In this document: in pieces, positions 10,901-17,400 of the stretch | Layout of the letters: each line of letters starts with the position of its first letter | How positions within the stretch are numbered: the stretch's first letter is position 1 | NCBI GenBank assembly: GCA_013002625.1 | Contig: JABDJE010000080.1 | Span: 1 to 24,854, forward strand | Origin: Saprospiraceae bacterium | GTDB lineage: Bacteria; Bacteroidota; Bacteroidia; Chitinophagales; Saprospiraceae | DNA length: 24,854 nt | Direction of reading: 5' to 3' | The notes under the pieces: model-generated | What the model was told of the DNA's origin: nothing | Database searches by the model: none | The model's input: only the letters and a program-made list of their open reading frames with translations | Made by a program: the position numbers and the translations under genes

Positions 10901-13333
10901 ATGTTGAATGCACCAGGTCCTTGCTCACAGCCTTGTACCCTGGACTTTAGCACCTTTGACATTCTGAATTGCGAGGATAATGGTTCGAATACCGATCCAT
11001 CAGATGATACCTACTCAGTTGTATTCACAGTAGTCGCAACAGATGGTTTAGTGAGCGTATATTACATCAATGACAGCAATGGCAATACTTATGGTCCATT
11101 TGATTATGATCAATCTGTTGAACTCGGACCTTTTATTGCCGATGGCAATGATATCACATTGACATTTTATGATGAACAAAATGGGACTTGTGCACTAACT
11201 CAAGTTATAAATCAGAATAGCTGTTCGGGTGCTTGCATTGTCGACGCCACTATTCAGAACGTGGATTGTAGTGATAACGGCACCCAAGGTACGAACGATG
11301 ATGATGTCTATAGTTTTGAGTTGATTGTTACTGGTATTAATACTTCAGACAGTTTTTACATTGCATCCATTGACTTTACTGGGGCTTATGATGAAATAAT
11401 TGTCTTTCAGGATATTACAATAGCTTCAGGAATTCAGAATTGGGTGATAACCGATCAGATTGATACGAGTTGCCCTATTGACCTGGAGTTAATTCCACCG
11501 TCACCTTGTTCAAATCCATGTACCTTGAATCTCTTATCTCTCAATTTCGGGGATTGCAATGACAATGGAACCGGCAGTGATGACGGCGATGATTTCTATT
11601 TTGTTGAGATTGAAATTGAAAACACAAATGGCGGAGGCAGCTACTTCAATCTTCAGGATGAAAGTGGCGTTATCTCCACTGACCAATGGTTGTATAATCA
11701 GATCAATACTATTGGGCCGTTTCCGGCAAATGGCAATAATTTAAATTTCAACATTATAGACAGCGACAACAGCAATTGTCTATTGAGTTTTAATATTCTA
11801 CAGAACCCTTGTTCAAATTGCGTTGAATCCATAGACTTATCTGTTCCTTCAACCCTCTTAACCTGTTTGAATCCAAGTATAACCACAGAATTGGAAGTGA
11901 ACGGTGAGGCAGAGACAATTAGCTGGAATGGCCCATTGGGACCGGCAGGCATAAGCCAAAACTTAGAAATAACGGCACCTGGATGGTACTACGTAGATGT
12001 TATATTCGAGAATGGTTGTACGGATGCCGATAGTGTATTCATCGATGCTTCTTTGGATGTTCCAATCAGTAATGCAGGGAATGATCTTGAGTTGAATTGT
12101 GACATAACTGTCGTCACCTTATCAGGAGGCAACAGTACCTTAACACAAGATTCTGAAATTACATGGATTGATCCTAACAATCAGATTATTTCTACGGAAC
12201 TTGAGATTGAAGTGAGCGAGCCAGGCACATATACCCTTTCCATTTATGATGCTGCCAGTATGTGTCCAGCAAGCACAGATCAAGTGATCGTTACAGCTAA
12301 TTTCAATGAACCATCCGCGGTTATATTTGCCGATCCTGGGAATATCATAGACTGTGTTGTGGAGTCTGTAGATCTTTACACACCAGATGAGCCAAATGTT
12401 GTTTATCTGTGGACTATAAATAACAGTATTTCAGACGGAACAATCATAACCATTAACATGCCGAGTCAGGTCGAACTATTGGCCATTGATACAATTTCAA
12501 ATTGCGAAAATATGTCAATGCTTGCTGTGGAAGATTTTACAGAATATCCGCTAATCAACATCGCACCAATTGATGATATTGATTGTAATCTGAACAACGT
12601 GTGTGTGGAAATTTCAACCCAGACCCTGGGCAATGATATTCAGTACCAATGGTTCGATGTAGAAGGTAATCTGATATCAAATGCTGAAGGCACCATTTGT
12701 ATCAATGAAGCTGGCAGCTATACTGTTGCTATTGAAGATCTTGAAAACGGGTGCAGCAATTCAGAATCATTCGACATTGAGGGACCAGTCATAGCAGATG
12801 TCCAGATAGAATCTTTGGTTAGTCTGGAATTAAATGAATCCTATACATTTGAACCGTTCACAAGTTTACCACAATCAGATATCTCATCCTGGATGTGGGT
12901 AACCGAAGCGGAATTATCTTGTTACGATTGCCCAAACCCAATGTTATTGGGCTTCGAAAATGGAGATATTGTCACCGTGACTTTGATTAGTTCGACAGGC
13001 TGTGAGGCCAGTGCCAATATTACCTTACGTCTGGAAGAAGAACGCATCATTGACAAGTACTACATACCAAATGTCTTTTCACCTGGGGAAAGGTCCAACT
13101 TCACAATCTTTACTTCCGATGAAATCAGTTTGATTCAGGAGATGTACATATTTGATAGGTGGGGAGAAATGGTATTTACCAATGAAAACTTCGAACCCAA
13201 TAATCCGGACATAGGATGGGATGGCTCGTTCGGTGACGCCAATGCAGAACAAGGAGTCTATGTATATCTCTTTGTTTTTGAGGCCAATGGAAGAACAATG
13301 AAGGTGGCAGGTGATATAACACTTTTAAGGTAA
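4904..13333 (+). CDS. Giant modular secreted/surface protein with HYR-like repeats and T9SS type B sorting domain
   Basis: 2809 residues. The signal peptide MRTFLTVLLLGVGLNLHA is probably cleaved before Gln19. Modules in order: a Cys-rich N-terminal domain (about 20-160); a PKD/Ig-like domain (about 170-250, with VCIGDEVLYEVDDLDGATSY); eight HYR-like modules (about 365-1012); Ig-like and linker modules (about 1013-1520); eight Cys-x-(Asp/Asn)-Asn-(Gly/Asp)-Thr modules (about 1525-2305); four Ig-like modules (about 2305-2625); a PKD-like domain with LSCYDCPNP near 2670; and a C-terminal T9SS type B (gliding-motility-associated) domain, 2719-2809, with YYIPNVFSPG, FDRWGEMVF, WDGSF and GVYVYLFVFEANG. 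Known type B tails direct export through the outer membrane. Adhesin, matrix or gliding roles are inferences. The protein is extremely acidic with only three lysines (1013, 2718, 2800). It is intact, with no enzyme domain recognised. Confidence 0.93.
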   Translation: MRTFLTVLLLGVGLNLHAQCTNGSEPECTCPTANVLCSVNELDGYMNSLNDFQHPGDGVDPCGSGTVPNNPNWFAFIAWCEDIDMTVDLSNCNSVGGFMGAQVGVYSDCSGNGVIDCVSECNGPSSLNLSLTSLTIGEVYYFQIDGCAGSTCDYTISVSPDDCDEEIENWMNPISGDTDVCIGDEVLYEVDDLDGATSYHWYVDGVEVEITDDPEFEYEWTMGGTFMLCVDVSNECVDETDDPLQLCETITVSEPDAGMLTATPNPLCPGEISTVTNTGYNMDPGYEQVLIVVDPNGEVIDVITDPGSESVTYDECGTVTVYALNYADWETSLNVPTIGDTYNGSDCTVYCCDEISIDIDFEDNVDPVFTNPPADLTLVCFDGVPPMMDLESTDNCAPTAMVVGTEDADADLCDGGTITREWTFEDDCGNEITHTQTITIDPLIPADYISPPGDVVIDCDGMIPAEIDLDYTNNGMGACLVSGTVSPVVNGTYDICGTTITYEWDVTDACGNNLNHVQTIEILPAMEPDFINPPADLVLQCEDAIPPPTDLEYSNNDSGGCLIQGFVTPIVDGAFDACGSEITYEWDFTDACGNNINHVQTIEIVPADEASFINPPSDITLTCDEYTTFSFSDLAYSNGSSGNCEISGVVMPVIEDNSDICGGVIEAYYEYTDDCDRMIEHTQTITLEPAPEAMFITMPADMTVSCDAIPSPAGPIDYTNNEAGVCEIAGSVDPVIEEDIDECGGTITNTWEYEDDCGRTITHEQVITIEPAPEAMFLNMPADMSMTCSEYEDFAALTIDYSNGASGLCLIEGDVSPNANGNIDECGGIIQFEWEFEDNCGRVIQHIQTITVAPAPPAVFLNVPSDVTLDCEDANEDLEFLEYDNGEGGICQIQGFVEAIPLGSVDPCGGNVTMSWTFTDDCNRTITETQEVSYNPASEPEFEDEPEDITVDCDEEVEYPDYLFYDNDEDDPCEIAGDVPPVVVINENIYEITWSFTNDCTGNTIEYTQFITKLLPVELNEEDFEFITCIGNTVDLTQFDVFDLNGTIIDITYHDDFPPDDGNEIDDEVELTALESEYYILATNEYGCSDFATIVLIPDEENFAGGDIYDDFCIGEGPLDLYAFLEYGSGFEGEFTQLDGPDIDIIDPNEVNISNAEPGVYVFEYYITSQNTCPDDFSIIEIELLPLIDIELISIDCESDASSYTVIISNGGYDIDVSEGMITDVSSNSITISGIPIDEILEIEVEDNATNCMEVFTFNPPNCSCPMVSTPVNLGDFSICEGDPIPVLNVSVAADETVNWYDELNGGTLLIAGSTSYQPMVSMPGLYTFYAEAESTIQMGCYGPVRTPVTLEIIPNPGVQDTFILFCNEDGSGRITVNMPEELETVIFDGQANLDAQFYRSEDDRNTNSDLIDFPFTMDSIGHQLLYVRVNNSANCLRDITLDIIVNDPPELVFDIIDESCVGANDGLINFSVNSGLLPVHVLVDEDTMTSLMVNDLSPDIYSFIAVDSIGCRDTFQAEVLPGLEIDFTSFTSSCNDNGTSSDETDDFYDISFIINNNGSGSSTFTWSESISGQSNTNMYGETVSLQFNADGSSPVFNIIDDIMGCPIDTTLSALISCSTECIVSFENILFDCNDNDTPLDPGDDFYNISITASAINGGSDNSYVVFINSVLSYSFMYGETADFTLPANSQVIDIRIADSQLTNCFTDLSSPILEPCSDECEVSLNLTNILCDNNDTSNNADDDVFSFELEVEIINGADSFYIPEVDFTGNTGEVYLFENYSILDGDITWTIQNGDNPICDTTLVITAPASCSDPCTIELAGLVISDCNDNGTDQDPSDDTYSIDLTINSVLGNTSQYIMIDNLGNNYGPFDYNISQSIGPLAANGQMLVFTVTDPVNPNCLLEFIAQQDACSFACSITASVIGINCFNNGTLADNNDDVFNAEILIESTNGASSGYTTDSGVQGNYGESLFVTDLLIIDGDVLITIVDNDDSSCTAQVMLNAPGPCSQPCTLDFSTFDILNCEDNGSNTDPSDDTYSVVFTVVATDGLVSVYYINDSNGNTYGPFDYDQSVELGPFIADGNDITLTFYDEQNGTCALTQVINQNSCSGACIVDATIQNVDCSDNGTQGTNDDDVYSFELIVTGINTSDSFYIASIDFTGAYDEIIVFQDITIASGIQNWVITDQIDTSCPIDLELIPPSPCSNPCTLNLLSLNFGDCNDNGTGSDDGDDFYFVEIEIENTNGGGSYFNLQDESGVISTDQWLYNQINTIGPFPANGNNLNFNIIDSDNSNCLLSFNILQNPCSNCVESIDLSVPSTLLTCLNPSITTELEVNGEAETISWNGPLGPAGISQNLEITAPGWYYVDVIFENGCTDADSVFIDASLDVPISNAGNDLELNCDITVVTLSGGNSTLTQDSEITWIDPNNQIISTELEIEVSEPGTYTLSIYDAASMCPASTDQVIVTANFNEPSAVIFADPGNIIDCVVESVDLYTPDEPNVVYLWTINNSISDGTIITINMPSQVELLAIDTISNCENMSMLAVEDFTEYPLINIAPIDDIDCNLNNVCVEISTQTLGNDIQYQWFDVEGNLISNAEGTICINEAGSYTVAIEDLENGCSNSESFDIEGPVIADVQIESLVSLELNESYTFEPFTSLPQSDISSWMWVTEAELSCYDCPNPMLLGFENGDIVTVTLISSTGCEASANITLRLEEERIIDKYYIPNVFSPGERSNFTIFTSDEISLIQEMYIFDRWGEMVFTNENFEPNNPDIGWDGSFGDANAEQGVYVYLFVFEANGRTMKVAGDITLLR
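5998..7942 (+). repeat. Array of eight HYR-like modules, 82-83 residue period
   Basis: The first Cys of each module falls at residues 380, 459, 541, 623, 706, 788, 871 and 953, so spacing is 79 once and then 82-83. The shared pattern is (I/L)-N-x-P-x-D-hydrophobic-x-hydrophobic-x-C, then D-Y-(S/T)-N(N/G) and G-x-C-x-I-x-G, then D-x-C-G-G-x-I, then W-x-(Y/F)-x-D-x-C-x-(R/N)-x-I-x-H-x-Q-T-I-x-(I/V). This resembles the HYR (hyalin repeat) immunoglobulin-like fold found in many secreted Bacteroidota proteins. Nucleotide identity between copies is modest, so the array is old rather than a recent tandem expansion. Confidence 0.85.
9484..11818 (+). repeat. Array of eight Cys/Asp/Asn-rich modules in a C-C-B-A-B-A-B-A order
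   Basis: Each module of about 95-100 residues has a core C-x-(D/N)-N-(G/D)-(T/S)-x3-x-x2-D-D-x-(Y/F), for example DCNDNGTDQDPSDDTY. Core Cys positions are 1535, 1633, 1732, 1828, 1927, 2023, 2122 and 2218. Modules 3, 5 and 7 (type B) share DDDVF/Y-type cores and a later D-F-T-G segment or its degenerate form. Modules 4, 6 and 8 (type A) share an N-(Y/T)YGPFDY-like segment, most clearly in 4 and 6, followed by (L/I)GP(L/F)xA(N/D)G. Modules 1 and 2 share MYGET. The D-x-N-x-N-G pattern resembles calcium-binding loops; that role is inferred. Confidence 0.85.
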
Positions 13334-13374
13334 TTGCACGGTCCAGATATTCAATAAAGATCTTGGGAATAGTT

Positions 13375-13382
13375 TACCTTTG
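13375..13382 (+). promoter_or_regulatory. Candidate -7 promoter box for aroC
   Basis: TACCTTTG is an exact TAnnTTTG match, 16 bases upstream of the aroC ATG. This predicts a very short leader and suggests that aroC is transcribed independently of the giant gene. No -33 TTG is seen at normal spacing. Confidence 0.5.
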
Positions 13383-13398
13383 AGCTTTAATTAAATTT

Positions 13399-14478
13399 AT
13401 GGCAGGTAACAGTTTCGGACATATCTTTAAAATTCATACGTTTGGTGAATCTCATGGCTTGGGCTTAGGTGTCATTATTGATGGCTGCCCTGCGGGTTTA
13501 AAAATCGATAGTGCCTTTATCCAATCTGAATTGGACAGACGCAAACCCGGTCAATCAAAGCTTACGACTCAAAGAAAGGAAGATGAAGCCTTTGTTATCC
13601 AATCCGGCGTATTTGAAGGCGTCACGACGGGTACTCCGATTTCCATCTTCATTCCTAATCAAGATCAAAAATCAAAAGACTACAGCCATATAGCGACCAA
13701 GTATAGGCCTTCTCATGCGGATTATACCTACGATGCAAAATATGGCAGAAGAGATTACAGAGGTGGAGGCAGATCTTCAGCACGTGAAACGGTTGCCCGT
13801 GTTGCAGCGGGTGCCATTGCAAAATTATTGCTGAGAAGCCAGGGCGTATCTATTCATGCAGGCGTTACATCTGTTGGTCACATAAGCCTTACAAGTCCGC
13901 TTCATGAAGTGGATTGGTCTAAAGCCGAAAGCAATCCAGTCCGATGCCCTGATCCGGAATTAGCTGAACAAATGGCTGCACATATATTGGAAGTAAAGCA
14001 AAAAGGTGATACCGTAGGTGGCATCGTGAGTGCATACATTGAAGGTTGTCCTGCAGGTCTCGGAGAACCTGTGTTTGACAAATTACATGCAGATCTCGGA
14101 AAAGCCATGCTATCAATCAATGCTGTCAAGGGGTTTGAGTATGGTTCAGGATTTAAAGGATCAACAATGTATGGGAGTATGCACAATGATGTCTGGGCAT
14201 CTGGCCCTATTGGTCCCACGACCAAAACCAATTATTCTGGCGGAATCCAGGGCGGCATATCGAATGGCATGCCCATTTATTTTAACGTTGCTTTCAAACC
14301 GGTAGCAACCATTATGAAGGAACAACAGTCCATCGATGATTCAGGATCCGATACAACAGTGATGGGTAAAGGAAGACATGACCCTTGTGTGGTGCCCAGA
14401 GCAGTAGTCATTGTTGAAGCTATGGCTGCCTTGGTGCTTGCGGATCACTTGTTATTGAACCGGCTTAATAAACTCTAA
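13399..14478 (+). CDS. aroC: Chorismate synthase
   Basis: Last step of the shikimate pathway: converts 5-enolpyruvylshikimate 3-phosphate to chorismate using reduced FMN, in the cytoplasm. 359 residues, the normal length. Signatures: FGESHGLGLGVIIDGCPAGL from residue 15; RRKPGQS (48-53) with downstream QRKEDE; the long signature YRGGGRSSARETVARVAAGA (120-139); SGGIQGGISNG (280-290); and RHDPCVVPRA (326-335). FMN and substrate contact regions all look intact. The ATG is fixed by the conserved N-terminus MAGNSFGHIFKIHTFGESHG. It is convergent with the tamB-like gene; the last four bases (14475-14478) belong to both genes. Confidence 0.99.
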   Translation: MAGNSFGHIFKIHTFGESHGLGLGVIIDGCPAGLKIDSAFIQSELDRRKPGQSKLTTQRKEDEAFVIQSGVFEGVTTGTPISIFIPNQDQKSKDYSHIATKYRPSHADYTYDAKYGRRDYRGGGRSSARETVARVAAGAIAKLLLRSQGVSIHAGVTSVGHISLTSPLHEVDWSKAESNPVRCPDPELAEQMAAHILEVKQKGDTVGGIVSAYIEGCPAGLGEPVFDKLHADLGKAMLSINAVKGFEYGSGFKGSTMYGSMHNDVWASGPIGPTTKTNYSGGIQGGISNGMPIYFNVAFKPVATIMKEQQSIDDSGSDTTVMGKGRHDPCVVPRAVVIVEAMAALVLADHLLLNRLNKL

Positions 14479-17400
14479 TCTTCTTGTGTTCCCTGATCAT
14501 CGGATTTTATATTACTAATATCCTTGCTCAAGGCTTTTTTGAAATCTGTTAGGTTCCCGAATTCTTTGCGGTAATTGATACCAAGACCATATTTTTGTAC
14601 GGCACTTCCTGTCGTAAGTACTTCATCCCTATCCCACTTCCCATAAGCGCGTAATTTCAGCCTACGGTCGTCTGTAAGATAGTATTCCAATACAAAATCA
14701 TGGATAACGTAATTTGTATTATCCACTATTCTTGAATTTACAAATGAAGTTCCATAATCAAATCCCCACTTATCGTTTTGAAATCTAGGCTTGAAATGCA
14801 CTTCGATTTCATCCGGAATCAATTGGGTGGATTCAAAGCTTCCATCTGCGGTCACATCTGAGTTTCTTGAAAAACCAATTTCAAAATCAATGCCCGATAC
14901 AAAGCCATTTTCACTTAAAGCCTCCTGAAGAAATCCTGAAAGCAGATATGATAATTGGTTTGACACAAATTCACTTAAGGTATTATATCCTGTTTGGGTT
15001 AAACTTTCAGAGGTAAGCAAATTATCACCCAATGAATTTGAAGGCAGGAATGATCTGAACATTATCAATCCGGCTACCTGTTCGTTAAGATCTGCTTCAT
15101 TCTCTCTTAAGGTCCTGACTTTATTATCTGCATAGGTTCTTAACTCTCCTTGAAGCTCCGGGAATTTCAAATCAAAATTAACGATCGGATTATACAAGGT
15201 ACCGGTCAACTTCATGGTGAGGTCCACCTGTGTTCGTTTACGTGCTTCGGTTTGAACAGAAGTAGATGCATTGGTAAGGTATTCATCCAGAAATACATTC
15301 ACCGGTACTCTCAGACCGGTATATTCAGTCTCAATGTTAAGGTTTGCATTGATTGGATCCCCGGTCCAGGTGATCAACCCTCCTTGTTTTACAGTAAATG
15401 GTTTGGCAACAATTCCCCATGCTGTAAACAAATAGTCACCCGATTCAACTTCATAGGTTCCGAAAATATTGAAGTCACCTTGCCTTGAAACGATGATTCT
15501 GAGGTCCCCATTACCTCTGCCCTTAATTACATCATTCAACCTTTCGTTGAAGATCATATTTACCTGGGCTTCATCAGAGATGGTCAAATTCATTTCAACA
15601 TCAACACCTTCAATTTTAGGTGCTAGAAAAATTGTGTCCTTTTTAGGGTTTAAATATTCATCACGATCAACAAATTTGATAAAACTTTCATCGAAGTTTT
15701 CGTAGGTATCTTCGACAGGTATATTGAGAATAGTGCCTTGACCCGTTACGGCCGTAACATCAATATCTGTAGATGAGAACGGGCCGTTAAACTCTACCGA
15801 TATCGCACCAATACCTTTCCCATAATACATTGGATTGTCGCCCTTCTCGGTATCCAGGGCAAGGAATCTATCCGAAGACATACTCAAATCTGTTCTGAAG
15901 TCAGCGAATAATTTGTGACGCAATCCACCAAGCATGACTGCGCGATTACCAAATTTGTCAAAGAGGCTTACATTGGTCAGGTCGATAAAGTTTTCTGAAA
16001 TTCGAACTTTTTCTGTGCCTAATCCTATCTGGGCCCCCAGATAATTAATTGTTGTTACACCATCTTTGATACGGGCTTCACCTCGCAGCTTAATATCATC
16101 TGCCGTTCCAAATATACTGGCATCGATATTGGCGACACCGGCTGTATTTGAAATGCCATCGTCAATAATAAATTCAAATGTATTCATGACAAGATTGCGT
16201 GCTCTGACGTTGCCACTTATCCCTTTGGTTCTTTCATTATAATCCACAGAAACATGCAGTTGCTGTCCATCACTTTCCCTATCCATTTTGATATCTGCCT
16301 TTACCATCCCAGTCGTATCTCTGCGCCCATTAATAATAAGTGCACCATAGTTTACATCGTTCAAGTCAAATTCAGGGAGAAAAGCACTGGCGACAACTTC
16401 TGAAGGACCAAACAGGTCAAAAATTTGAATATCCGCATTACCCGTTCCGGTAAAATTTATTTTATCATAGTTTATAATACCATTTATCAGGGCAAAATCA
16501 AATTGTCTCAAACTCAGATGGAGTCCTCTGGCATTGATGTCCCCAATATCTAATACTCGGTTTCCATCGGTTAAAATAAAATCATATACTTTCAGGTATT
16601 TATCACCAAACACAACCTTGTTGGTTTTTCTTATACTCCAATCTGATGAGAACATTTGCAGTTTCTTATCTACTACCGTGAACTCGAGATTGTCACCTTC
16701 AGGAATAACTCTTAAGTCAACATCAATATTTCCAATACTATCCAGGATATTATTTGTGGCAATATTAAACATGACAACATCACCGTCAATATCAACTTTG
16801 AGATTTACAGGGTCATAAGTCTTTGAGTCAGTAAATATTTTATCCAGTGCAAGATTGTATTTGGATAAGCTGTTGTTATGCAAAAGCGCCAAGGCCATAT
16901 TTGCAAATGTGTACTCCTGATATTGTATTGTATCTACAGTCAAGGTGCTTTCAATTTGACCAAGCGCCAGATTAGGTGCCCCTTCAAATGAGACACCTTT
17001 TAATCTTAATGCATCAGCATTGATCAACTCCAGATAATCCCGCGTGTCAGAAATTCTAATTTTAAATCTGAAATCTTGTCGATTATTGAGTTCCTTCTCG
17101 GATGCTTTAATATTTAATCGTTTGGCCCACAATGGATGATTGGCAGCAATGAACCCCTTGAGCTTAGGCACCAATTCAGAGAAGTCAAATACGCCATCCA
17201 AGGATGCATTGATTATATCTGAACTGACAATAAGATTCCGACTGTTAATTGCAGGAGATGAGCTGACGTAAAGGCTGTCAAATACAAAATCTTTCTCCTT
17301 AAACTTGACACTTAATCCATCAACATCTATTAAGCCAGCAAAATCCTTTGTATCAGAGCCAGACATTGAACAGTTGAATTGCCCATTGACAGAACTGAAG

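Noticed and set aside
5998..11818. Regularly spaced repeats as a CRISPR array or DNA tandem repeat
   Set aside because: The period is 246-249 bp and about 290 bp, and conservation is at protein level within one uninterrupted reading frame. There are no short identical repeats with unique spacers.
5367..12180. Several minus-strand open frames of 60-111 codons inside the giant gene (for example 8512-8847 and 10232-10534)
   Set aside because: They lie antisense to a continuous, clearly modular coding frame. Their translations are low-complexity Ser/Ile-rich strings without motifs, as expected when an Asp/Asn/Thr-rich gene is read backwards.
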